In this document: in pieces, positions 41,898 through 50,630 of the stretch
How positions within the stretch are numbered: the stretch's first letter is position 1
How the letters are laid out: every line of letters starts with the position of its first letter
Origin: Micromonospora polyrhachis
Lineage (GTDB): Bacteria; Actinomycetota; Actinomycetes; Mycobacteriales; Micromonosporaceae
DNA length: 64,000 bases
Reading direction: 5' to 3'
Assembly (NCBI RefSeq): GCF_014203835.1
Contig: NZ_JACHJW010000001.1
Location: 6,274,501 to 6,338,500, forward strand
The notes under the pieces: model-generated
What the model was told of the DNA's origin: nothing
The model's input: only the letters and a program-made list of their open reading frames with translations
Database searches by the model: none
Made by a program: the position numbers and the translations under genes

Positions 41898-42557
41898 TCA
41901 GGCGGAGTAGCCGCGGGTGGCGATCCAGTCGGCGAGGTTGTCGGTGGTCATCCAGTAGCTGGCGGTGTTGGGGTTGGCGGAGTCTGCGATTTTCACCTTG
42001 TTGCCGTTGTCGGTGTAGCCGGTGACGGAGATGTAGTGGCCGCCTTGGAAGGAGTGGGTGCTGCCTTCGGTGTCGGTGGCGGTGCCGGCGATGTTGGCGA
42101 CGACGGCGCGGCCGTTGTCGACTGCCTTGCGGATGTCGTCGGCGAGTTTGTTGGTCTGCTTGTCGTCGGCTGACCGGTCGGGGATGGCGATGGTTTTGTA
42201 CTTGTCGCCGCCGACGACCTTGTTGAGGACGCGGGTGGTGTCTTCGGCGGAGTTGGTGCCGTCTTCGGTGGTGCCGAGTTGCTTGGCGGCTTCGTCTTGG
42301 TTGATGTGGTGGCCGGAGGCGCTCAACGCGTTTCGGGTGGCGGCGGGGCCGCAGTAGTAGAAGTTGGTTTGGGCTTCGTATTTGAGGTCGAGTTCCTTGG
42401 CCTTACCGCTGTCGCGCTTGTCGTGCTGCACCTTGGCGGCCGGCTTGCCGGTGTCGGCGTGGGCGGGGGTGGTGGTGAAGGGGGCGGCGGCGAGGCCGCC
42501 GGTGAAGGCGAGGCCGGCGATGCCGAGGGCGGTCTTGCGCAGGGTGGTGGTGTTCAT
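41898..42557 (-). CDS. secreted C39-like cysteine peptidase
   Basis: 219 residues from ATG 42557 with AAGGA 8 bp upstream. A Sec signal peptide (MNTTTLRKTALGIAGLAFTG, cleavage after AHA near residue 34) is followed by a papain-like domain. The catalytic Cys lies in FYYCGPAATRNAL, His in QGGHYISVTGY, and the Asp/Asn position in IADSANPN. C39-like folds cleave double-Gly leaders or act as general bacteriolytic or proteolytic enzymes. Here no transporter domain is fused, and no peptide precursor is seen nearby. It is a stand-alone exported enzyme. Confidence 0.85.
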   Translation of the reverse strand: MNTTTLRKTALGIAGLAFTGGLAAAPFTTTPAHADTGKPAAKVQHDKRDSGKAKELDLKYEAQTNFYYCGPAATRNALSASGHHINQDEAAKQLGTTEDGTNSAEDTTRVLNKVVGGDKYKTIAIPDRSADDKQTNKLADDIRKAVDNGRAVVANIAGTATDTEGSTHSFQGGHYISVTGYTDNGNKVKIADSANPNTASYWMTTDNLADWIATRGYSA

Positions 42558-43081
42558 GATGGTGGTTCCTTTCGTTCCGGGGGTGTGCGGCACGCGCGCC
42601 ACGTGGGGGTGTGGGGTGCCGCGAACAAAGGGAATGGAGTAAGTAGGAAGGGGGAAACCCTGGTTCGCTGTGTGTCTTCCTTGGGTGTCCCGGGGGTGTA
42701 ACGACTGTGGGCCGGAGGCTATTTCCGCCGGGGCCCGGGTGCCGGGGGGCGGACCTGTTGGTCGCCGGGGGCTGTCCGGGGAGGCCGGAGGTGGGGGGTG
42801 CTGCTCCGGGCGTCGGTGGGTTCAACGCCTGGGGGTGGGGGGTCATTCCGCGGATCCGGACACCGACCAGTGCCGATCATGAGGACGTCGGCGACGTCTG
42901 GCCGCTCGAACGACGATTTCGGACATCTCGTCCATTGCGCTTGGGTTGCACAACGCCGGCATGGTACGCCGAGGCCATCGAAAGCACTCAGAAGCGGTGC
43001 ATCTTTTGCGGTGATCTGGTGGCAGCTTCTGCCCAGGGTCGCCCCTTGACTACACCGGCCAGGACATGCCGGACAACCAGA
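42558..43081. other. 524-bp non-coding gap upstream of the peptidase gene
   Basis: This stretch is G-rich on the plus strand between 42600 and 42850, and then of more ordinary composition. Its open frames look like composition-driven shadows without ribosome-binding sites or family resemblance. It must hold the promoter of the peptidase gene (minus), but I see no clear promoter, repeat or RNA structure. Confidence 0.4.
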
Positions 43082-43627
43082 TCATGCGGGCGCGGCGTAG
43101 CAGTGCACGGTCACGGTCTGGCTCGGACTCCATTGTTGATCCACGGTCCCGAGTAAATCCCACCCGAGGCGCCGATAGAGCACGGTGGCCGAAGTGTCCG
43201 AAGCGACGACGTCGAGGACCGGATGCAGGCCACTTTCTTGCGCATGCTGCACGGCCCTCGCCATCAGCAGCGCTCCGATCCCATGTCCACGGGCCGCAGG
43301 TGAGACGAACAAGCGGCTGATCACAGCGACGTCCGTCACGGGTACGCCGGCCTGGCGGGACCACAGGACCGGCGCGGCATCCCCAGCCCCGCTGCGGGAC
43401 AGGCCAACGTGACCGACGACCTGGCCCCCCAGCTCCGCCACCCAGGATGCGAGTAGGAGAGGCGGCGTCAGCCACTCGTCGGGCTGACCCGGCCAGTTCA
43501 CGGGATAGCCGTCACGCTCGTGGACCGCCCCGAGGATGCGGACACATTCATCGAGGTCAGCCTCGTTGCGTGGTCGGAGAACCGGCGTCGGAGTGCTACC
43601 CGTAGCAAGGTGCTCCTGTTGTTTCAC
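43082..43627 (-). CDS. GNAT-family N-acetyltransferase
   Basis: 181 residues from GTG 43627 (VKQQEHL); an ATG at 43678 would add 17 residues. The GNAT fold is recognisable: RPRNEADLDECVRIL at the start, VVGHVGLS, the acetyl-CoA loop SPAARGHGIGALLM, then LDVVASDTSATVLYRRLGW. It transfers acetyl groups to an amine on an unknown acceptor. It has few relatives in its own surroundings and is followed downstream by nothing on its strand. Confidence 0.83.
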   Translation of the reverse strand: MKQQEHLATGSTPTPVLRPRNEADLDECVRILGAVHERDGYPVNWPGQPDEWLTPPLLLASWVAELGGQVVGHVGLSRSGAGDAAPVLWSRQAGVPVTDVAVISRLFVSPAARGHGIGALLMARAVQHAQESGLHPVLDVVASDTSATVLYRRLGWDLLGTVDQQWSPSQTVTVHCYAAPA

Positions 43628-43745
43628 CAAACCATGGAAGCACACGGTAGTCACGGCGGGGCCGCCGCCTGGGGACATGCAGGCGGCGGTCCCGCCGCGT
43701 CGGCACCGGTCGGCGTACGTTGCCGCGCAGCGCTGCCGGTGCCAG

Positions 43746-43777
43746 GGCTCGCCCCCCCGGGGTGGTCGGGGCGAGCC
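43746..43777. terminator. 10-bp hairpin after the second GNAT gene
   Basis: GGCTCGCCCC (43746-43755) and GGGGCGAGCC (43768-43777) form a perfect stem with a 12-nt loop, 11 bp beyond the minus-strand stop at 43789. Confidence 0.65.
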
Positions 43778-43788
43778 AGGGGTGGGAA

Positions 43789-44394
43789 TCAGGTCTCGGA
43801 ACTGCCCGGCCGCCACATGGGCTGGATGCTGTTGTAGCGGGACAGGTGCAGGGCAGGGCGGGGCTGGTAGCCGTGTCGGGTGAGCAGCTTTTGGTGGCCA
43901 TCGGTGTACGCCTCGGTATAGGCCGGAGTGCCGTACTGGTCGAGCCGCCTGTGGTGGTGGTCGAGCAGCCGGGTGGCGATGCCGGTGCCGTGCAGGTCGG
44001 CGGTGACGGCCAGGAAAGCGAGGTGCTGATGTGCCTTCTCGGGGCGCTGACCGTCGAGCAGCGCGCCGAGGGTGGTGATCTGCTCGCCGTGTCCGCCACA
44101 GGCGGCGGCGAGGCGTGCCTCGTACGCGGTCGGGGGTGGAATGGGCCGGTAGCGGTGGAACCATACGGCCGCTCCGGCGAGACCGTCCTCGTCACAGATG
44201 ACGTCGATCTCGCCGAAGAAGAGCGCGTGCTCCACCCAGATCCGGACAGCTTCGATGAGGATCGCGCAGCGTCCGAGTTCGTCGGGGACGAGCCAGGCCG
44301 TGATCGGTAGCGTGTGGCCTGACTCGGCCACCAGGGCGGCGATGACGCCCACCTCGGCATATCGAGCCCGGCGTACGACCGGCAGGTTGGTCAT
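43789..44394 (-). CDS. GNAT-family N-acetyltransferase
   Basis: 201 residues from ATG 44394, with GAAAGG upstream. Features are RRARYAEVGVIAALVAES, a long central insertion, the acetyl-CoA loop AVTADLHGTGIATRLLDHH, and the terminal YGTPAYTEAYTDGHQKLLTRHGY typical of GNATs with a Tyr near the end. It follows the GPP34 gene by 17 bp on the same strand, so the two are co-transcribed. The acceptor is unknown. Confidence 0.82.
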   Translation of the reverse strand: MTNLPVVRRARYAEVGVIAALVAESGHTLPITAWLVPDELGRCAILIEAVRIWVEHALFFGEIDVICDEDGLAGAAVWFHRYRPIPPPTAYEARLAAACGGHGEQITTLGALLDGQRPEKAHQHLAFLAVTADLHGTGIATRLLDHHHRRLDQYGTPAYTEAYTDGHQKLLTRHGYQPRPALHLSRYNSIQPMWRPGSSET

Positions 44395-44411
44395 CAGTGC
44401 AGTGCCTTTCG

Positions 44412-45020
44412 TCAGAGGTGGACACGAGCGGCGTGCAGCAGTTGTGGCATCGGCGGCGGCAGGTGCTCCACGACGAAGCGGAGATATCCCCGGGCCACCG
44501 CCGGAGCACCGTCGAGGACGTACCGGTCCAGACCGGTTGTCAGCACCAGCCCGGCCAGGTGGCTGTCGTGTTGGTTCAGTGGGTCCCGCCAACGCAACTG
44601 GGTGGAGAGCAACGCCATCGGCCGGGCCGCCTGGTTCATGTCGGTCGGCAGGAAGAGCGTCACGACCCGCCCGATCAGTCGCCGTGAGACCTGGACGCGT
44701 AGCTGCCCGGCCCGCATCAGGCGGCCAGCGACATCGACGTACGCCGACTGCGCCACCCGATCCACCCAGACCAGCAGGGACCGGCTGCGTGGCTCCAGGA
44801 CCAGGCGCTCCAGAACCATGTGTGCCACCGCGTCCTCGGGCGGCGTCCGGTCGATGATGCGTACGTCCCCGCTCGCGACGATCTGGATGCGACGCAGCGC
44901 CAACAGCTCACCCAGCAGCGCGGCAGCCAGCCCGACCGAGATGGTCCGGTGGCTCAGGCGCAGCCGCCCCGTCACGTCATCATGGGCGAGCCGGAAGAAG
45001 TCATCAGCGAGCATCGTCAT
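44412..45020 (-). CDS. GPP34 (GOLPH3/Vps74-like) family protein
   Basis: 202 residues from ATG 45020 with GGAAGA upstream; a second ATG lies two codons on. The N-terminus MTMLADDFFRLAHDDVTGRL and the segment GLAAALLGELLALRRIQI are characteristic of the GPP34 family. In eukaryotes it binds phosphoinositides on the Golgi. In actinomycetes it occurs near regulators and acetyltransferases with no settled function. It shares an operon with the downstream GNAT gene and diverges from the XRE regulator gene. Confidence 0.87.
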   Translation of the reverse strand: MTMLADDFFRLAHDDVTGRLRLSHRTISVGLAAALLGELLALRRIQIVASGDVRIIDRTPPEDAVAHMVLERLVLEPRSRSLLVWVDRVAQSAYVDVAGRLMRAGQLRVQVSRRLIGRVVTLFLPTDMNQAARPMALLSTQLRWRDPLNQHDSHLAGLVLTTGLDRYVLDGAPAVARGYLRFVVEHLPPPMPQLLHAARVHL

Positions 45021-45128
45021 CCGTGGTCTTCCGTGATTGGTGCGGCATTGGTGTAATAAGCCATTCGTCAGTGGCGATCTTGGTTGTACGCATTCGGAGG
45101 GTGGTGATGCGGTCCTCTTTCGATTGGT

Positions 45129-45146
45129 TGTGACAGGATCATCACA
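45129..45146. promoter_or_regulatory. inverted repeat in the GPP34/XRE divergent promoter
   Basis: TGTGA-CAGGATCA-TCACA is a symmetric pair of half-sites in the 200-bp gap between the two divergent genes, 75 bp before the XRE-type regulator start. It is a candidate binding site for that regulator. The N8 spacing differs from the usual CRP N6. Confidence 0.4.
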
Positions 45147-45220
45147 GTCGGTCGCTAGGTGTGTCGGCGAGAGGCGACCTGGACAGCGACAATCCAGTGA
45201 CAACTGACCGGAAAGCGGTG

Positions 45221-46708
45221 ATGGTGTCCGAGACGATTACGGCAGAGCAGGTAGCCGAGGCGCGTCGAGATCTTGGTAAGCAACTGGCGGCATGGCGGTT
45301 GGCTGCGGGCTTGACACAGGTCGGCCTGGGCCCGCGGATCGGATACTCCAGAAGCGCGGTTGCAAATGTTGAGGTCGGTCGTGAACATGCGCCGCTCGGG
45401 TTTTGGCAGTCGGTGGATCGCCAGTTGTCCGCAGGCGGGGTGTTGTTCGCCGCCTACCGACAGTTTGCTGAACTGGAGAGGCGACACAAGGTTCAGATGG
45501 CTCGAGAGCGGGACCAGATCCGCCTTGCCAAGGTCGTAGATCTGATGGGACCAATGGCAGCGGAGAACGTCGGGCCGACTTCTGAGACGGCGGCCGACAG
45601 CGCCCAGGGCCTGATGGTCAGCGAGCCGCAGTTGAGGCTTGTGGCTGAGGATCTGATACCCGCCAGCAGGGACCCAGACGGTCTGGATACGGTTACCCTT
45701 GCGATCATGTCCGGCGGGCAAACACAGCCGTTCCGCATACGGCGACGAGCGTTGCTAGAGTTGGCGGCGACCGTTGCTGCTGCTCCTATGGCCAGTGTGG
45801 AAGCCCCGCCTGCCTCATCGACCGTCGATCCGGCGCTTGTGGAGCACTTCGCCGCACTCCGGGCACTTCTTGTCCAAGCGGACGACAAGCTCGGCGGGAC
45901 GAGCATCCTGCCGACTGTTCAACAGCAGACGGTCCTCATCGCTCAGTTCCGGCGACAGGCTCGCGGTTTTCTCCGCGAGCGCCTGTTGGGCGCGGAGGCG
46001 CGATGGAGCGAGTTTGGTAGCTGGCTCAGTGACGATCTAGGTGATGGTGTCACTGGGGCCCAATGGCTGGATCGAGCGGCGAGCATGGCGCAGGAAGCCA
46101 ACGACGGCGCGTTCTACGCGTACGTTCTGGCGCGAAGAGCACAGCGGGTATCCGGCACAGGTGACGAGGACCGTGTGATCGGCCTCGCACGAGCGGCTGC
46201 TCGGACTCCCGATGCGCCAGTGCTTGTACGTGCCTTCGCTACCGTTCAGGAGGCTCAAGGATGCGCCGCCGCCGGTGACGTCCACGGCTTCCAGTCGGCG
46301 CTGGACCGAGCTCGACTTCTGATCCGCGACGATTCGGTTGCCGAGGGTGGTACCGATGCGCTCGGGGCATTCTGTACGTGGCCGTACCTCGATGCCCAGG
46401 AAGGCGAAGGGTGGCTTCGCCTCAATGAGCCGGGCAACGCTGTTACGTGCTTTACAGCAGCCGTTGAAGAGTGGCCAGAGAGCTACCGCCGTGAGCGCGG
46501 GATGTACCTCTCTCGAACCGCCCATGCCTACCTTGCTGCTATAGAACCCGATCAGGCCGCTGTGGCGGCCAGTGAGGCGTTGGCCCTGGCCATGGCTACT
46601 GGATCAGCGAGAATCCGGAACAACCTGGTTGCCTTGTGTGGCAAACTCGGCCCCTTCCGGGCGGAACCGTCAGTGCGGGGTCTGCTGGAACAGATGGGCA
46701 TGCCGTAG
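45221..46708 (+). CDS. XRE-family regulator with TPR-like C-terminus
   Basis: 495 residues from ATG 45221. An N-terminal helix-turn-helix (about 15-75: LGKQLAAWRLAAGLTQVGLGPRIGYSRSAVANVEVG) is followed by a linker and a helical C-terminal region (220-490) of TPR type. Such proteins are common actinomycete regulators, often responding to small ligands or peptides. The G+C content is a little lower than in the neighbours. Its stop overlaps the GTG start of a PfkB kinase (TAGTG), so regulator and kinase form a two-gene unit. Confidence 0.85.
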   Translation: MVSETITAEQVAEARRDLGKQLAAWRLAAGLTQVGLGPRIGYSRSAVANVEVGREHAPLGFWQSVDRQLSAGGVLFAAYRQFAELERRHKVQMARERDQIRLAKVVDLMGPMAAENVGPTSETAADSAQGLMVSEPQLRLVAEDLIPASRDPDGLDTVTLAIMSGGQTQPFRIRRRALLELAATVAAAPMASVEAPPASSTVDPALVEHFAALRALLVQADDKLGGTSILPTVQQQTVLIAQFRRQARGFLRERLLGAEARWSEFGSWLSDDLGDGVTGAQWLDRAASMAQEANDGAFYAYVLARRAQRVSGTGDEDRVIGLARAAARTPDAPVLVRAFATVQEAQGCAAAGDVHGFQSALDRARLLIRDDSVAEGGTDALGAFCTWPYLDAQEGEGWLRLNEPGNAVTCFTAAVEEWPESYRRERGMYLSRTAHAYLAAIEPDQAAVAASEALALAMATGSARIRNNLVALCGKLGPFRAEPSVRGLLEQMGMP

Positions 46709-47601
46709 TGAGTCGAGTAGGTCAACCAGAGGCGCTCGACGTGCTCTTCATCGGCCGCGCCAACGTGGACATCACCGTACGAGTTGCAGGTCGTGCGACC
46801 CCCGGGCGGACGATGTTTGCCTCTTCGCCTGCGATGATCTCCGCCGGAGGAAAGAGCCTGAACCAGGCGATTGCTGCTGCCGGTGCCAACGCACGCGTGG
46901 GGTTGCTCGGTAACGCTGGCGAGGACCAGTGGGGCAATCTCGTCGTACAAGCTCTTCAAGCTGCACAGGTGGACACCTCCTGCTTCTCCCTCGTGCCATC
47001 TGCGTCGACCAGCGCGGCGATTATCGAGATCGGGGCAGACGGAGAGAACCGCATCATTCTTGCGCTTTCACCGGAGACGGAGCTAACCCCCGAGCAGGTA
47101 CGTACAAGGCTTGACTGCCTAAGCCCTCCGGTGGTCGTAACGCAACTCGACCTGCAACCAGAGAGTGTCGAAGCTGGTCTACGGTGCCAGCACACGGATA
47201 TACGAATTGGCAATCTGGTGCCGGATCCAGGCATCGGGACGGGGGTGCTGGCCGGCCTTGATCTCTATGTCGTGAACGACGTCGAGGCGGCAGCCGTTCT
47301 TGGGTATTGCGCCGATGACCCGATGGATGCTGCTCGCGACCTGTGTAAGCTCGGTGTTCGGACCGCCATAGTTACCGTAGGAGCCCGTGGTGCTGCCTAC
47401 TGCGGACCTGATGGTGCCGCACGTGTCCCAGCGGATCGGGTGCGGGTGGTGGACACCAGCGGCGCTGGAGATGCGTTTCTTGGCGTCCTTGCCGCGCATT
47501 TGGCGCGGAAGGTGCCTCTTCGCGATGCCATAGTGCGAGCTGTGGAGGCGGGAAGCACGGCTGTCCAGCACTTGGGGCCACGTCCGCCAGCGACAACATG
47601 A
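46708..47601 (+). CDS. PfkB/ribokinase-family sugar kinase
   Basis: 297 residues from a GTG that overlaps the preceding stop codon by one base. PfkB signatures are both present: AGGKSLNQAIAAAGANARVG near residue 50, and the ATP/anion-hole motif DTSGAGDAFLGVLAAH near 250, whose Asp is the catalytic base. It phosphorylates a sugar or nucleoside, probably of ribose or nucleoside type. It is coupled to an XRE-TPR regulator, an arrangement repeated in many actinomycetes. It ends just before the IS pair, which has not disrupted it. Confidence 0.87.
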   Translation: MSRVGQPEALDVLFIGRANVDITVRVAGRATPGRTMFASSPAMISAGGKSLNQAIAAAGANARVGLLGNAGEDQWGNLVVQALQAAQVDTSCFSLVPSASTSAAIIEIGADGENRIILALSPETELTPEQVRTRLDCLSPPVVVTQLDLQPESVEAGLRCQHTDIRIGNLVPDPGIGTGVLAGLDLYVVNDVEAAAVLGYCADDPMDAARDLCKLGVRTAIVTVGARGAAYCGPDGAARVPADRVRVVDTSGAGDAFLGVLAAHLARKVPLRDAIVRAVEAGSTAVQHLGPRPPATT

Positions 47602-47646
47602 GCCGGGAACCCGATTCTCATGGGTTGCTGGTAAGGCTGCTATTAG

Positions 47647-49057
47647 TACTCCAACGTCACTTCGCCTGTCTGTGCTGGTAGTGGGATCGTCGGGCTCGGG
47701 CTTGCGATGTTCGCCGCCAGATCGACCAGCGCAGGGTGTGTGCTGGCGGTAGCGATACGGCGAGGACGAAAACGTTGAGGAGTCGGCGGATCTCGGGGAC
47801 GGTCAACGCGATGAGCTCCGGATTGGCGTCGGACTGTTGCGCGGTGGCGGCGAGGATGGTCAGGACGGCCAAGGCGAGCATGGTCAGGGTGATGTGGCGG
47901 TGCCAGCCGGTCCAGCCGCGGACCTGGTAGTGGTCCAGGCCGACCTGCCCTTTGCCGGTCTGGAACAGTTCCTCGATGCTCCAACGGGAGCCGGCTACTC
48001 GTACAAGGGTGTGTAGCGGCACCGGGTGGGGCGTCCAGCACAGGTAGAAGGCCAGCTCACCGGTGGTGCGGTTGCGGCGGATGAGTAACCACCGATGCTC
48101 ACCCTGGTTGGTGGCGGTGGTGATCCACGCCCACAGGTAGTCACGGGGACCTTTCGCCCCTGGCCCGCAACTGTGTAGCTGCCACTGGCTGGTGGGGATC
48201 CGTTCGGCGAGATCGTCGACGCGGACCAGGGTGCGGCCGTCGTTGACCGCCACGCGTCGGTCGCAGCCGACCGCCAGGACATAGCCGATTGCGCGGTGTT
48301 CCAGGTCAGCGCGTAGGCCGGGGTCGGCGCCGTAAACCTCGTCGCCGGTCACCCAGCCAGCCGGAACACCAGCGTCCAACGCGGCCGTGATCATCTGCCG
48401 GGCCAGGGTAGGTTTCGTAGCGAACCAGACCTCTCCCTCGGGGACACCAGCGGCGGCGAGACGGTCCGGCCGGTCACACCAGGTTGTCTCGGGTAGGTAG
48501 AGCCTGCGGTCGATCATCGCCCGCGTGGCAGGCGTCACGTAGGCCAGAAACACCCCGACCTGGCTGTTCTCCACCCGGCCGGCGGTGCCGGCGTACTGCC
48601 GCTGCACCCCGACCGAACACACGCCCTTCTTCAGGAACCCCGTCTCGTCGACGACCAGGACCGCATCGGGGTGTCCGAGATGCTCCACCAGCCAATCCCG
48701 CACGTCATCACGCACGGCGTCTGCGTCCCACACCGCCGTACGCAGCAGCCGCTGCATCGCCTGCGGATCAGCGTGACCAGCCCGTTCCGCCAACGACCAG
48801 CAGGTCTTACGTTCCACGTCCGACAGCAGCCCTTCCACGAACTGCCCGGCCGTCTGGCGTGGCTCCGCCCGCACGAACCGGCCCGCGACACGCGCCTTCG
48901 CCTCGTCCAGAATGACCCGCCACCCGGCAGGGTCTACGCTATGGCCCACGGCCACCGCACGATCTTCGATTGTCCTCACAAACCATCGATGATCTACGCG
49001 GTGGCCGTCCTCATACCCACGCCACGCCCAACGCCAAAGCCAAGTGACGTTGGAGTA
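47647..49057 (-). mobile_element. IS701-family insertion sequence A
   Basis: This is a 1,411-bp element with perfect 16-bp terminal inverted repeats: TACTCCAACGTCACTT at 47647-47662 and its complement at 49042-49057. It is flanked by the 4-bp target duplication TTAG (47643-47646 and 49058-49061). It encodes one intact transposase. TTAG fits the YTAR-type target preference of the IS701 family. Confidence 0.9.
47657..48979 (-). CDS. IS701-family DDE transposase (intact)
   Basis: 440 residues. The DDE catalytic residues are recognisable: Asp in VVDETGFLKKG near 111, Asp in WVTGDEVYG near 215, and Glu in SRWSIEELFQTGKG near 334, followed by the conserved LDHYQVR. Its stop codon lies inside the left terminal inverted repeat. 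It has full length for the family and no disruption, so the element is probably active or recently so. It is the better-preserved relative of the neighbouring frameshifted transposase. Confidence 0.92.
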   Translation of the reverse strand: MRTIEDRAVAVGHSVDPAGWRVILDEAKARVAGRFVRAEPRQTAGQFVEGLLSDVERKTCWSLAERAGHADPQAMQRLLRTAVWDADAVRDDVRDWLVEHLGHPDAVLVVDETGFLKKGVCSVGVQRQYAGTAGRVENSQVGVFLAYVTPATRAMIDRRLYLPETTWCDRPDRLAAAGVPEGEVWFATKPTLARQMITAALDAGVPAGWVTGDEVYGADPGLRADLEHRAIGYVLAVGCDRRVAVNDGRTLVRVDDLAERIPTSQWQLHSCGPGAKGPRDYLWAWITTATNQGEHRWLLIRRNRTTGELAFYLCWTPHPVPLHTLVRVAGSRWSIEELFQTGKGQVGLDHYQVRGWTGWHRHITLTMLALAVLTILAATAQQSDANPELIALTVPEIRRLLNVFVLAVSLPPAHTLRWSIWRRTSQARARRSHYQHRQAK

Positions 49058-49061
49058 TTAG

Positions 49062-50538
49062 TACTCCAGCCGCAGTTGCCTCATCTGAGGTTTCAGCAGC
49101 TCATCGCCATGATCGATGTCGGAGTTGACTCGACCACGCAGCTGCGCATGTCGATGCTATCGGTCGGTGGTTCGCGTGGTCGCACTGTCTGTCTGTTGTG
49201 GCCAGTCGCAGTGCGGGCAAGCTCCCGTGCTTGTGTTGATCGATGAGATTGTGGGCTGGCGGGCGGGTCTGGATGATCTGCTGGCGCGGTTCGCGCACCG
49301 GTTTGGGCGGGCGGAGCCGCGCCGGCAGGCGCTGACCTACGTGGTCGGGTTGTTGTCACCCCTGGCCAGCAAGAACGGCTGGACCCTGGCCGAGGCCGCC
49401 GGCGACGCGACGCCGGATCGGATGCAGCGGCTGCTCAACCGGTCGGCGTGGGACCCGGATGCGGTCCGCGATGACCTGTTCGCCTACGTGTCCGAGCACC
49501 TCGGCGACGACGACGGGGTGCTGATCGTCGACGAGACCGGGTTCCTGAAGAAGGGCATCAAGTCGGCCGGGGTGCAGCGTCAGTACTCGGGCACAGCCGG
49601 GCGGACGGAGAATTGCCAGCTCGGGGTGTTCCTGGCCTATGCCAGCCCGGCCGGGCGCACGCTGATCGACCGGGAGTTGTATCTGCCCCGTGGCTGGTGC
49701 GACGACCCCGCCCGCCGCGAGGAAGCCGGCATCGCGGCCAGCGTCGGGTTCGCCACGAAGCCCGCGCTGGGGCTGCGAATGCTCGAACGCGCCATCACCG
49801 CCGGCTTGCCAGCGAGATGGGTCACCGCGGACGAGGCCTACGGACAGGACTCCAAGTTCCGGACCTGGCTGCAGCAGCGGCGCATCGGATACGTCCTGGC
49901 CGTGCCCCGCAACCAGCGGGTCCCGACCACGGTGGGCAGCTCCCGCCCGGACGTCCTCGCCGCCGCCGCGCCGGCCCCGGCGTGGAAGCGGCGCAGTTGC
50001 GGCGACGGCGCCAAGGGACCGCGGCTCTATGACTGGGCCGTGGCCTCCCTGCCCGACACCGACGACAGCTACGGCCACTGGCTGTTGATCCGACGCAGCA
50101 TCACCGACCCCACGGACCTGGCCTACTACCTGTGCTTCGGCCCCGCAGGCACCCAAGACGAGCAGCTGATCCGCATTGCCGGAACCCGTTGGGCGATCGA
50201 GGAGTGCTTCCAGACCGCCAAGACTGAGGCCGGCCTCGATCACTATCAGGTGCGTCGGTACGGCGCCTGGTACCGGCACATAACCCTGGTTATGGTGGCC
50301 CACGCCTTCCTCGCCGTCACCGCCGCAGGCGCGGAAAAGGGGGCTCCGAATCCGAACGGGACGGCCTCATCCCTCTTACCCTGGGCGAGATCCGCCGTCT
50401 CCTGGCACACCTAACCACCAACACCCGACCCTTCGACCACACCCATCGATGGTCACGATGGCGACGCCGACACCAGTACCGCGCCAAAGTCAGCCACTAC
50501 CAGCGAAGACTCCGATTCCAGCAAGTGCTGCTGGAGTA
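49062..50538 (+). mobile_element. IS701-family insertion sequence B, abutting element A
   Basis: This is a 1,477-bp element with imperfect terminal repeats, TACTCCAGCCGCAGTTGC at the left and the complement of TACTCCAGCAGCACTTGC at the right. Flanking TTAG copies lie at 49058-49061 and 50539-50542. The left TTAG is the same one that bounds element A, so the elements are separated by four bases and face opposite ways. Confidence 0.88.
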
Positions 50539-50542
50539 TTAG
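49116..50542 (+). pseudogene. IS701-family transposase with frameshift near its 3' end
   Basis: The catalytic residues are intact (VDETGFLKKG, VTADEAYG, RWAIEECFQTAK). Similarity to the relative begins near 49222 (VLIDEIVGW), so the true start is uncertain. The frame runs to a stop at 50414, but the expected C-terminus (LGEIRRLLAHLT to SHYQRRLRFQ) continues in the -1 frame from about 50336-50345. A slippery-looking GAAAAGGGGG lies exactly there. In the shifted frame the stop TAG at 50540 is built from the flanking TTAG target duplication. This may be decay, a sequencing error, or a programmed -1 shift at A-AAG-GGG. Confidence 0.8.
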
Positions 50543-50630
50543 GGGCCGGTCTCCGGCCCACCCCTATGTGCTGCGCCAGGAATGGTCGACGGCTCGTGGT
50601 CTAATCGACGCCGACGGGGGAGAGGGATTG

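Noticed and set aside
42403-43156. Small open frames in the 42.6-43.1 kb gap
   Set aside because: They show extreme composition bias, no ribosome-binding site and no family resemblance, and they overlap the peptidase gene or the gap only by chance.
45129-45146. A CRP site in the GPP34/XRE promoter
   Set aside because: The half-sites match, but the spacing is 8 and not 6, so it was kept only as an unassigned inverted repeat.
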